From assembly GCF_910591885.1 (NCBI RefSeq), contig NC_063274.1, positions 6,634,001-6,698,000 on the forward strand: a stretch of 64,000 bases of DNA, in the 5' to 3' direction. The notes beneath the pieces were generated by a model. The model was not told where the DNA came from. It worked only from the letters and a program-made list of their open reading frames with translations, and ran no database searches. The first letter of the stretch is position 1; each line of letters opens with the position of its first letter. Positions 38,201 to 50,183 of the stretch are shown in pieces. Origin of the DNA: Bombus terrestris. Its lineage: Eukaryota; Arthropoda; Insecta; Hymenoptera; Apidae. The translations under genes were made by a program, and so were the position numbers.

Positions 38201-41200
38201 GGATCCCGTAACCGAGTGCGGAGGCCCTCGACGCGTATTAAACGCCGTTACACCGACGAATCTATTTCTATAAAACCGGGCGATATTTTATTCCCCTGGT
38301 AAAAAATTCGGCTCCGAGCGCCCAGCAAATAAATCAAGGGGCTGGGATACACAACCCGGCTCACCCCCTTCGAACTACGAACCGACGCCGCGAGTTTCGC
38401 CAGCGCAGATACGATTAAGGTTTCATGATGAAAAAATCTCGTGCGAAAACTCATGTGAAAATCTATGGCCATCGTTGCGATGCTTTTCATCGCAGCCGCG
38501 ACGAGTCACGAATGCGATTTTTCCGCTGCACCGATTAAAACTCTGCTGGATATTCGCTCGGAGCGTCAAGTTCGTTTCTTCGTGCGATAAATATCATTGA
38601 AAAATATAAATGACAGATGCACGTAGAAAAACGCATCGTTAAAGTGTACCGGCGTTTAATTCACGTGGTGTCAAATGCAAAATTATGATACAATATCGAG
38701 TGAAGAATCGATAATGAGAGCTTCATGGAAGAGTCTGTAAGTTACTGCGATCTACGAATCTGCAAGATACGCTGCAAAACAACAGAGGTAGGACGAAGAA
38801 AGGTAGTATAAAAAATGACAGAATCCTCGGTATATCGATACCGGAGGAGGCCTAAGAGGTAACTGGAGGCTGTGTGCGTCGAGCTCTCGTCCACACGGAC
38901 GCGAAGTCACGACCTACTAATGAATGATTATGCTACAATTTGCCCCGGGACGGCAGCTCTGGTAATTTATTAAATTACAGTGATTCATGGCCGGGCTCCG
39001 GGCATCCGGTAGTCGCGCGTCCTCGTCCGCGGGTATCCCTCCCGCTCTCCTTCGCTTTTCGATTTCGATTACCAGAGATATCGCGGTCGATTAGCCGCGC
39101 GACCATTAAACGAATCCCGGCGACGCTGCAGGGAAACTCGGTCTCCGTTCTCGTCCGGGACGCGTGCACGTGAATTTTAATCGCAACTTCGACACCAGAT
39201 ACACGGCATTTTTTCTTCGTCGTGCTAGGATTCCCTGGAACGTTCTGTCGTCTTCAGGCTGACCCTTACTCACGATCGCCATCGTTTGCTTGTAAATCGT
39301 CGAAAACGTCTATAATCTGTAAGATTGTTTACTCTACGAGGTAAAACGTATCTTCTAGAAAGAACAGAAAATCATTAAAGAACATAATCGAAGGTAAGGT
39401 TTAATCAGTTAACGAACGACTCGCAAAAGATCATTCATCTCGAAGAGGAGCGCGTGTTGCTAGTAAGCGAGGCCCTAAATGAAAATACTAAGAGCGGTAA
39501 AAATCGATTTCAATCCCCAAACGATCGAAACGCAGCTTACCCTCCCAAGAAGAAAGGAAGGTTAATCCGTGAGAAGAGCCACGTTCGACTAACTACAGGA
39601 AGGAAGATGGAAGAAGGTGGAAAAAGACGGAGGACGAGGCAGAGGGAAGGGCGAAAGAGCAGAAAGAACGTACTCGCGAGAAAAGAGAGCACGAAGCTTC
39701 GATTTGGTGTGGCACAGTGGCAGGAGAGATCGGGATGAAGTAAAAAAGAGAAAGAGAAGAAGAAACAGAGGAGAAGGAGAGATAAACGAAAGAGAAGAGT
39801 GAAGCAGATGGGGAATCGCATTATTATCGGTGGTATTTACGGGAATTCGCGACGGAATCGTTGCGTGTCCGGTGCCGATGCAGTCATAAACAAGGGGCCA
39901 TTAATTTAGCCAGGAAGAATGCCCAATATCCTTCGAAAGCTTTTGCGGCGATGCACCGATAGGCAGCTAACGCGCGGATAAAATAAGTTTAGGGCCGTGA
40001 AATTGGCAGTAATTTTACAAGCCATAACGATCTACTAAATCTGTAAAATAATTAAGGGCGCAGATGTTCCCCCGTCCGGAGTGCCAGCTAACGTACCCTA
40101 CTCCCGCGCCCTCGCTACTGCACACGGACGTCTGTCTCTTCCCTTATTGTTAGCCGTCCTCTGTTCTCTCCTTTTTTCCTTCGACCAGTTTGCGATTCGT
40201 CCGCGGTTCGTTATCTTCCTAACTGGTCGCCTTCGTTTGTACCGATCGGCGTCCTTTGCAGTTTGTTCGGCGAACCGACGACATGCATATTTATAAAAAG
40301 AAGGAAACGAAGGTGGAGGATGTCTCGTTTCAAAGGTCTCCAGATTGAAACAAGATTGGATTACGTTTCTTCGTTAAATATTAACGATATATACCTCTTT
40401 CTGCTGCCTTCGAAATTAAAGCGAGATACAAATTTTCATCGATTCTCTGTTAAACCGCTCTCTTTTCTCTTATCGCGAATCATCTTAAAGCTAACCAATG
40501 GTGGAAGAGTGATTTCGTGTTTCACGAAGGAAATCAATCTGGGCGACTGGAAAAACCACCAGCCCTCCCCACTTCCTGATTCTCGCCCACGACACTAAAC
40601 ATCTCGTCTCTCTAAATTGATCGCAATCATTTTCAGGTAACAAGACGCAATCTCAAAGTGGCAGTTAGCGAGGCTTCACGTTTTTCCGCGGATTAAAGCC
40701 GAGAATCTTGCTCGGGCGCAGATTTCATATGTAATGGGACGACGAGTTACTCGCCGCGGAATATAATTTTATCTGTAAAAGAAGCAACGTGACCACTTTC
40801 CGCGTTCCTCCTCCCGGCCTTCCATCGGGGATAATCACGAAATCCTAACGGAAATCGCGAGGACAAGGTGAAATCGGTCGCTGTGTCGCGTCGCGGCGTC
40901 CATTATCGTAGTAGCGGAATCTCGTTACAACGCCAACGAAATTCCAAAATAACATCGTACAATAACGCGCAATATATTGGCAAAATATTTCTACAAACGT
41001 TCGAATATTTTCGCGAGCCGCTGCACCTGCGAAATTCAGGAAATCTCCAATCTACCTGTAAACGTTCCTCTAATTCTATCGAACTGTAACATTCCGCCTC
41101 TTCATCGTCCACCAATTTCTCACCGATCTCTGCCACGTCGAAGCCCATAAGTCCACCGGTGCCGCTTGTTTTTTTCGCAGCACGCACGGCGTATTATTAA

Positions 41201-44200
41201 TGGTGTCACGTAGGCCGGTACGTACATACCGTCTCATCATGGACAGTAACCCAAGGCGCAGGTAGATGGCGAGATTCCGCGGCGAGAGGCCCCCTTTCCG
41301 CTGATAAGGAACGAGGATACCCGGCGAAATTACGGGGGTCGTAGCAAATTTAATAAAGCCCGAATTAAGCCGCGCATGCCGTTAGGCTAACAGCGTTTTT
41401 CCTCCGCATGCCACCGCGCTCGCTCTCGTTCGTCCGCTTTCTCTTCGCTGCCCAAACTGTCAGAAAGGATCCGCGTGTTGCCACGGTCCCGTTCAATTAC
41501 GCAACGAGCCGCCCCCCTTGTCTTATTATTACCCGCGACCTCGATCAGGCCAAGACGAGAAAAAGGTTATTAGTTAAATGCGGCGGGCTTTTCGTCCGAG
41601 GCTTATCGGTGCATAAACATAGTTGCACGTGACCACCATGCTAAAGCGGTCTGTCACGCGATACTCCTGAATTTCTGGTGGCCCTCGCGCGATCAAACGT
41701 GTTGCAAACGTAGCGTCGATTCGGTGCCTTTCTACGACTGCGACCATAAATCGCGAAAGTTGAAGTTCGAGGACAGTTTTCGATCTGTGGAACGCAATAG
41801 AAGTGACGCGTCAAGAGACAGTTGAGTCTGAGAAGCGATTTAAAAGTAACTACGGCGTAGAAAACGCATTAAATCGTCTACAGGAAATGGACGCTCGTTT
41901 CAGTAATCGCTTCCCGAAATTAAGCTAACGTTAAGCGTCCGTTCCTCTTTGTTCACTAGCGCGCGTCCCCTCTCGTTCGACCTTTTTCAAACAGTTATAT
42001 GAAAAAAGTGCAACAGTGCTTGGTTGCTGTGGTACGGAAGACTGAAAACGATGGAGACGTTTTATACGTATGCTCCGAGTCGCTAATTACTCAATTACTC
42101 ACTCAAGTGTCACGTTCCGCGCTGTCCTCGCAATTTGGAGAGTCCGTTTCCCTTTAAAAGCACCGCTTCGGACGTACGCTCGGTTCTGGGCGGTCGAGAA
42201 TCCGGATTTTTCCAAGCTACGTACTCTCAACGGAACGTACAATTAGCTTAGAACGACCACACGCGAGCCTCGTAAAAGCGACGTCGGTCTTCGCTGCGTT
42301 CTCGTGGCAATCAGCGCGTTTCTTCGCGCTGCGCTGCGCGACGCGATTAAACACACAAGGTACGAGCCACGCACGGAGACAAACGGCAAAAACCACGCAA
42401 CACTAACGATTCGCGACTACCGCGCTTTAATATCCGCGCTCGTAAATTCGGCTCGTCCTTGATCGCGCACAACTGTACTTTAAGCTGTACCAGGAAAAAT
42501 TAAAAAATAATGTTTAAAACACGGTCGGTTAACTGGCCAGCTACCGAGCGATCGATACGAAGGCGTGGTCGATCTCGTAGATAGGACATCGTCGTAATCG
42601 AGCAGCAAATACCGGCCAGCTAATAATCAATGGCAAATGGCTAGTCACGATCGTCGGCGTGTGTCTCATTAGGAGGAAGCTATCGAACGCCAGGCAAAAA
42701 GGAATAGCAAACAGAATAGTCGGTGAAAAACAGCTGGAAGACGGAAATGAGCGTAGGAATACGAAATCCCGTGTCGAAACGTTCTTTCGTACCCTTTATC
42801 TGCGGTTCTCGGAAATAATTAACGAACCACGATGAAGTGTCTTCCAGCAATGAAAACATCGTTCATAAAGTCCATGAAGGGACTTGTTCACGAAGCGGCG
42901 CGGCGACATCCAACGCTCGACGAAATGACTTATTAGCGTGGCGGCACGGCGCGGTGGGAGAAAAAGGACAACAAGATCGAGAGATTATTAGTCGCCGGTT
43001 GTTCGTCGTTCGAACGATGACGGCGTTGATCGCCAGAGTCTAGGCTGATTGTGCCGGCTGATGAACGCTGAAGAAGGACGTTGAACCGGCCGCGGCCGCA
43101 TTGACTGATGTGCGTACTCGCCGCGACGACGTCGATTCAAACTTTCAGGAACTGGTCGGGAATAAAAGGAGCGAGGATGAATGAAAGACGCTCGTCGTGG
43201 GCTTCGGACGGAGGATGCTGGACTTGTTCGAAGGATTTTTCTTCGGAAATAAAAGCTGTTCGTGACGTGAATGTCACGGTTTCTCGAGAAACAGGTAGAC
43301 GAAGACGAAGCGACAGACCGAACATTGCGGATAAAACGACGCGAAATTACAAAGAATCTTCAATAGCTCGAGTCGCTTGACAACGACGACGTTTCGGTCA
43401 GAGTTACGATACTTTGTTAGAACTTGGCGCGATAGAACGCCGCGTATGTTTACCAGCGCGTATTTGAAAAATCGAACGATCGATCGAACGCTGAATATCA
43501 GAAAACTCAATACTTAATCAATCTCTACTAAGATTCTTGATTAATCTCAAGTATCATGGTATACGTAATGGCGAGTTCGTTAAGAACTCGAATCGCGGAG
43601 ACCGTGACGGATTCAGCTATCAACGTCAACTAAAATCGACTCTAATTGGAAGTTAATTCAATCAAGGACGCTGGAAGCTGCGCACGCGTAACTCAGAGAC
43701 AGAAATTTCGATGACTGCCACCGACGTATGGTAGTCAGTGAAATCGGTACCAGCCGGAACTCGTTCGGTCGATTTACGGTACCGCGTCGAAGATTGCTTA
43801 TTAGGAGGCCTCGTAACTATGAAATAGAAAGAGCAGTGACAATTTGATAGATTGTGCTTTTTGTCGAGCGACTCGTCGTTAGGGCTGGCACCGGTAAAAT
43901 TATTGGCTTTTTTGCCGGCGACCGGTCGAATAACTAATAAGGTAGACACTGTCGTTGCTGGAGAGGCTCTTGGTCGTGGTGCGACCATGAAAAAGCAGAT
44001 TACGTGACCGGACACATTTTGCCGGGGGAAAAAGCTGAATTTATTATAGTCGATGAGTGGAAAAGTTGACTGTTGATCGACGAAATAAAATCATAAAATT
44101 TCAAAGAAGAACTAAATGTGATTGCACTGTACTTTGTACGTGATAAAGTGGAAAGTCAAATAGACGTGAGATGCATTTTTTGCCATCTTTCGAAAATCAA

Positions 44201-44601
44201 ATCTCTCGGTTCTTACGTTATGGTTGAAGTTTCATACATGGAAAAAGTAGTATATACACCAAAGAAAAGAGAGAGAGAGAAAGAGGTATCGTATGGAAGT
44301 ATCGATGGTCGCGCGTGCGTAATGTCGGTGCAGGCGAATCAACGAGCGCGCTAAATTTAGCAGCGGTTCCGCGGCCGTAGGAGCGGGATTAACAGGGCAG
44401 ACGGGCGAGTCGGTGAATTAAGGCTGATCCGTATCGCGAGGACAGGGCAAGTTTGATACGAAGGGCAGCGCGGGCCGCGGGTGCAAACGATCTAATTAAA
44501 CGTCGGCGCAATTAGCTTCCGCCCCGCTCGCTCCACGGCTCCTACCGATACGACAGTCCGACGAAACTTTTCGAAACGCTAATTACTTCGTTTCTACTTA
44601 C
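35274..44601. other. no gene recognised
   Basis: Non-genic by inspection. At 37436-37696 all three minus-strand frames and one plus-strand frame are open at once, a sign of low stop-codon density rather than of a gene. Polypurine sequence occurs at 39.6-39.8 kb. A GC-rich block with TTTAATAAAG words lies near 41.2-41.4 kb. Confidence 0.5.
44268..44286. repeat. (GA)n microsatellite
   Basis: AGAGAGAGAGAGA run with one A insertion near the end. Confidence 0.85.
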
Positions 44602-44745
44602 TTTGCCCGTTTTCGAACGCGAAGGAACATCCCCCAAACCGAGTGCAGTCCCCCTCGTGTGTTGCATCGTTCCGATCTCCGTTGTCGATCGGTTAGAATC
44701 GTGCACGAACAACGCTCTCCGCCTTTGAATTTAACGAGACTTTGA
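44602..44745 (-). CDS. candidate internal exon, 144 bases, unrecognised
   Basis: On the minus strand it runs from an acceptor (GACTTTCGACCAG) to a strong donor (AAA|GTAAGTAG). After one base to complete a codon, 47 codons are open; the other two frames carry stops. The open frame is the one required after the candidate at 46663-46729. The translated segment is basic and cysteine-containing (QSLVKFKGGERCSC at its start) with no recognised domain. Chance matches to splice consensus are frequent in DNA of this length, so support is weak. Confidence 0.17.
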
Positions 44746-45398
44746 CTGGTCGAAAGTCATAGGGTGTGGTCGAGAAGGAAACTCTTTTCAACGAAATAAA
44801 TATGTTGCGGTAATTTCCTCGAGAAATGCTTCTTTCAAAAACAAATTTCGTTAAATAATTTTTGTGGAAAAGAAAATATTATTCTATGCTCGCTGTCTAC
44901 GGTGAATAAAAATTACCTCGACAAATATTACACCGAAATGTCAGCAGAATTTCAAGCCTCGATACGCAAACACTTACTCGGAGCCAGCAAGCTGTCGGAG
45001 GACATGGAAGCGCTTTAAAGATCAGACAAGACGTAAATGTAAGCTCGATGTAACGGCGTTCCAATCGAATAAATTCTTGCCCCCGGGGCCGATTCGATTT
45101 TTCGCGGTGAATCGAAACGGAATATAAAACGCGACGCGACGCAAAGATGGCTCGTAATCCGCGCGTAAAAAAATACGGAAGCGGCGATCGGCGCCGACCG
45201 GCGAAATATTTTCGTAATAACCGTAATTAGAGATCGCGTCGCTGGCCACGGAGCTCGGTGAAAAGTGGCCGGCAGGCAGATAAAAAAAATGGCCAGCAAA
45301 AAGTCATCGTCATTAGCGGTTGGTCACCGGTCGCCTTGATGCCTCGTCACCGCGTCGGCCCCTCTTTGAATCTCTCCTCGCGACCGGTAAACGGTTAC

Positions 45399-45420
45399 AG
45401 TTAATGATTAGTTAATGATT
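45399..45420. repeat. 11-base perfect tandem duplication
   Basis: AGTTAATGATT occurs twice with no gap, followed by a T-run. Confidence 0.85.
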
Positions 45421-46662
45421 TTTTTTTCTCCCCCTTCCACGGTCCCTTATTACGGACCATGTTTCTTGATCGTCGGTAGCGGGATTCCATTCGGTCCATG
45501 CCACTGTACGTCGTCGAGTTGCTCTCCATGAAATCGTAATTGACATCGTGTAACGTGAATTTAAGCGGTAATTAGGCGACTGCCGGACTGAGAGGAGGCG
45601 AACGGGTAGCGAGACGCGTAGAGATCGGATCTTTTCGATCAGAGAGCATGTTTTTCGTATGTGTAAAAATATTATTGGTGTATTATCGGAAAAAGTATAA
45701 CGATAAAAGCAGTAACAGGCGTAAGATTAGAGAGATTCACAAGGTAATTTCATGTTATGGAAAAAGGGGTTCTAAAACTCGAGAAAAAAGCGCAGCACCG
45801 CTTTACAAGTTTAGCCAGCCATGGTTCGCAATCACCTATGCGCTTTCACCTGCTCTTATTATTATTAGATTACAAACTGAAAGCGGCTCCATCTTCCTTA
45901 TCTGTCTCCTCCTCTGCCAGGCGGAAACGGCCGGCCGTTTCTTCGCGGTGGATCGCAAAATTCGCTCGACAGCTAATATATTATTCATTACCATACGTGT
46001 TAGCTTACGTAAGCGGTAGCGTTATTGATGCAGTTCGCGGCAGAGATTAGCTTCCTTTATCGTGCACTTTCTACGCGTCAACTGCAATTAGCTACCGCTG
46101 AAACGAGCCGGTCGTTGGGCAATATCGGATTTATATACCGTGCGATGCCACTTTTCGCAACTCCACCGATCGCGTGGGCGTTGCTCGCCAGAACGAGTGT
46201 GAAGCACCCGCTGTTCACCGATTACTAATTACACGATTCGTTACGTACTCCCGGCACCAATAAAATTCTTCTTCCTCTTATTCCCCTCAACAGTCTGCAG
46301 ATTGTCGAGCATCGAGTTTGGAAGTGTTTGAATAGCTAGCAGTAAAATAAGGAATAAATGAGCTAACGTAAAACTAGCCTACGATCAAACGATACCTGTT
46401 GAAGATTAAGTACGAGAGATCGGACGGGAAAAAGGAACGAAGAAGCCAACAACGTGAAACGTAGAGATGAAATTTAAGGGGGCGCGACCGGCGTGGCAGG
46501 ACGGCAAATTGAAGACGAGTTAAAACGAAGACGAGTCGATAGGCTCGACGGAGGTTTCGAGGAACAGATGATTTGTCCATAAACCCGTTAATGCACGCGT
46601 TTCACGCGAGCGAAATCGAAACGGGCCGAAGAAACGCGTTCGACGTAAATCGTCTTACTTAC

Positions 46663-46729
46663 TTGCTCGCTAATAAACGACTGCGCCAGGGATAAACACC
46701 AGATGCATAGACGCGAGTAAATGGATTAT
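46663..46729 (-). CDS. candidate internal exon, 67 bases, unrecognised
   Basis: On the minus strand it has a pyrimidine-rich acceptor (TTTTATTTTTCCAG) and a strong donor (CAA|GTAAGTAAG). Only one of the three frames is open: it takes two bases to complete a codon and then reads NPFTRVYASGVYPWRS. It leaves two bases at the donor. The frame is compatible with the candidates at 49500-49562 and 44602-44745. The splice signals are the best seen in the window, but the peptide matches nothing known to me and a non-coding exon is equally possible. Confidence 0.22.
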
Positions 46730-49499
46730 CTGGAAAAATAAAAGCGGCAAACCATGGGTACCTAGTCGGTGGTTCGCTCATAAACGCACGAACGCCAACG
46801 AATAATGACCCCGCCGATAAGTGCACCCTACATCGCGCATCCTTACTTCCGATGCAACAATGTATCTATGCGAGGAATCCTTACATTCGTATTTAATTGT
46901 TGCAACTTGGGATAAGCGAACGCGAGACCTTAAGAGACGGACAGTCTATTTTTCATTCGAGTACCGAATTATTTTCAACGCGCTTCTAATTTATTACGCG
47001 TTCAGAGAGTATCGGCAAATCTTGAAAAATCACTCTCCGCGAGTGTGCTTTCCTATCTCAACCGAGAACAAAGTCGAAGCCCAACCCAGTTTCTAGAACC
47101 ATCCTATACGGTCCAGCGACGAGCAAAAATATCTAAACAAACGCAATACAAATACGCCGATTAAGAACGGGTATGTACCTCGAAGACAAGTTCAGCTGAT
47201 ACGTCAAAATTATCTGAGAGCCGAACGTTGCGGAATAAGCAGTGGGTTCCCATAAATCAATGGCAAATTAGAGTCTAGATAGAAACGATCGCGGTTATAA
47301 AAGGTGGCCGTGCAAGTACGCGGCGAACTGAACGAAAGATCATGCGTGTCGGCCTTTATACGTAGGTACTCGCACAGATACGTAGAAAGGTTAAAGATCG
47401 ATCACACACGAAGCGTTTCGACTTAAAAGCGATCGAGCCGAAGTTTTTCGAAAATAAATTGGCCGCGCTATCGATTACATTCGCACGTGATTCCTAAACA
47501 TCCAATATTTACTTACAATGGCCACTGTACCGATGCACCGGTGAAACCCACCATTTTGACTTTCAATTACGGTCGCGAGAACGAATATAAATAAAACACA
47601 GGCAACCGTGGTCCATCAAAAAACAATTAATCTGGAAGGCAATTATTTGCTGGATCAGACTCGAGGTTTAACATTAATCAAACTCGAGGAGCGGATACGA
47701 GATGCACGCGCTTCCCTTTTGCTAGAAGAGAGAACACGCCGTTTTTTTCTATCAGATTAATGGGAGTCAGCGATTTAAATTAAGCCAGAAAAGCTAATAC
47801 CATTAGTGAAAATTGAACTGTGATAGCCGATGTCCATGTAATGGCAATATCATTGCTAATCGTAGATTTAGCCGCCACTAACTGTTTATAGTTAGAGATC
47901 CTTTTCATTTACTTACTTTTAATAGGAAAGTTAATTTCACGATTTTTTATATATCCATCGCAGAAAGGCGTTCCACTTTCTCCCATCTAATCTTTTTTTT
48001 TATTCTTTTAAATTATTCTCCAACGGCTGTGCAACATCTATCACGAGTCTCCAACGACATTTTCAAACGATCGACCCCACCGAGTCGTACCAACGCAACG
48101 TTACCAACAATTTCAGTCTCGATCAACCGAGTGTCGATCACGCGTTCACCAGCAGCGAACTCCGTTCTAAACGACTTTTTCCAGAAAAGCATCGCTGCCA
48201 TTCTTCCAGCGTAGAAAGACAGGCGGGCGCGATCTCGTTCGAGTTCTCCGGCTTTCGTTCTTCACGTGGGTAGCCGGATATAAATTATTCTTCGGCTCGG
48301 CGTTGCGGTGCATTTAATTGTGACAACGAGATTGATCGCTGCCGCGACTGCTCGCTCCGTACGCGCCATTAATATCGCGGGACACGATTTACGCGGCGGG
48401 ATAATAATAATCGAGAAACAAAAGTGCGCGGCGCATTGAATACACCCCGGTGCCACGGTGTGGCATTATTAAGTATTATATTTAAATCATTTGTTGCAGG
48501 CGCATCGCCGCTAACGAGGGGCCACGACAGCGCCCTAACGAGCCACGCACGCCCACGCGGTTTCATCGTTTCAGGGGAAGCGTTGCGTCGCGTCGTTTCG
48601 ATCTTGACAAATGACTCGAACGCCCCCTTACACCGACGGTCGGGGTCTTCGCTTCCGCGAACTCGTCTCTCCACCGTGTCCACCGTTTTGTCACAAAATT
48701 GTAAATTGAATATCGATCGACAGCGGCTCTCTGTGTCATGTCGTCGCCCATTAAATCGAACCCCCTGGTTCCGAGACTCGGAAATGAGTTCCGTGGTCGA
48801 GCAACGAGGGTGACGCGATCCCCGTTGCCGATCGAACCATATAGGTAGCGAAGCTTCTTTCCAAGTTACGCGGTGAGACGTACGTACACTTTTGAAACTG
48901 GTAATTCGACGATAAGGAGAACTTTCGTGCAATTGTCAACTTCGTAGCAAGAAACATAACCGCGCAATTAGACCTATCATCGCGCTTCTCGCCACGAACA
49001 CCAAAGCCATTTCTACGGCAGCTATCGTCGCGCCGTAAATAGAGAAATTCCGTCGGCGAAGCGTTTCTCAGGAAGCCATATCTTGCTTTCCTGAAACGCA
49101 AGCGTCACGCTGCTCGTGGTACGCGGTGGCATAAAAATGACGAAAGCCTCGGTATGCGCATTTTACAAAAATAGCCGGCAATCAATCAGCCGATAATTTC
49201 AACGCAGGTGACAGCGCTGCCCGATGGGAATTTTAATAACGACATCGTAACGAGACTCGCTCGCTTCTTCTTCTTGGCCGTCATGGGCAGCCTATTATCG
49301 ATCACAGGATCGCGCTCAATGCAACGTTTCAATCTATCCGCTCGCGGTCCCTCTTCGACAACTTAATTTCCCGTTCGACTGTGCGCAACCTGCGCGACAT
49401 CCATGCTCATCGCGTCTGCGCGCATATTTTATTTTTAAAGCTTCCTGCGCGGGGAGAATATTCAAAGAGGTGGCGAGGACCGTGTTGCATGTTACTTAC

Positions 49500-49562
49500 G
49501 GCTGATTAAGTGTAAAACGAGGGATTCGTATCGCGTTTGCATCCGAATTTCTTCCATGTCAC
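49500..49562 (-). CDS. candidate first coding exon of an unrecognised minus-strand transcript
   Basis: On the minus strand the segment lies between an acceptor-like GCAAGCAG and a strong donor GCC|GTAAGTAAC. It contains GACATGG, an ATG with G at -3 and +4, giving a frame that begins MEEIRMQTRYES and runs open to the donor, leaving one base of a codon. This phase matches the open frame of the candidate at 46663-46729. The frame that would continue from the 192-base candidate upstream hits a stop, so the two do not join as drawn. No protein family is recognised. Confidence 0.17.
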
Positions 49563-49991
49563 CTGCTTGCGCGTACAAAAATGTCCTCGTGAAATTAGTA
49601 ATTCCGAATTACGCGTCGCCTGAGAAAATTGCATGTCGATGCTCGTGGCGATTACTGGCCCGTTTACGCCAGCGATTTTCATGATACCGCGAGTGATGCA
49701 GCTTGGTTATTCCACCGCGGTGTGTTTTACGTGTAAAAGATGCATCGAGGTCGGGGTACGTTTAAAATGTATAGTGCTACGGTAGAACGATTATAAGTTG
49801 ATTTCTTCTTGATTAAAATTCGCAGGGCGGAACGTTCTTTGTGCACAAGTATTAACTTTTCCTCTTTTTTAATCAATGGTAAAATTATAGCAACCTTTTG
49901 GAGAAAAAGGTTGATCACTGAATGTCGAGCTTTTTAAATGTTCGTGTACGAATATTGAGAAACGTGGAGGGGTTTGTGTGGTTCGTCTTAC

Positions 49992-50183
49992 CGTGCATAT
50001 CGTCGGTGTTTGTCCATGAATTTTGCTGCTATCGAGAAAGTCAGGAGCCTTGGGAGCATCCGATTGCGAGTGGGTCCTGGAGTACAAAGGCGACGAAGTA
50101 GGAACACTGCTGGCGTTTGATACGTGACTGGTGGGTAGTGATGTACCGAGAGGGAAATCTGGCCGATAAAACCACGTTGGCCA
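49992..50183 (-). CDS. candidate internal exon, 192 bases, phase 0-0, product unknown
   Basis: On the minus strand the segment is bounded by TTGCAG|TGG (acceptor at 50184-50189) and ACG|GTAAGA (donor at 49986-49991). A TATTAAC word upstream could serve as branch point, but the pyrimidine tract is weak. The length is exactly 64 codons with no stop. The peptide starts WPTWFYRPDFPLG and continues rich in Ser, Pro and Thr (SSVPTSSPLYSRTHSQS), as in disordered regions of regulatory proteins. No family is recognised. A second frame is also open until the donor, which weakens the coding argument. A 64-codon open stretch is not rare by chance here. It could equally be non-coding. Confidence 0.3.
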
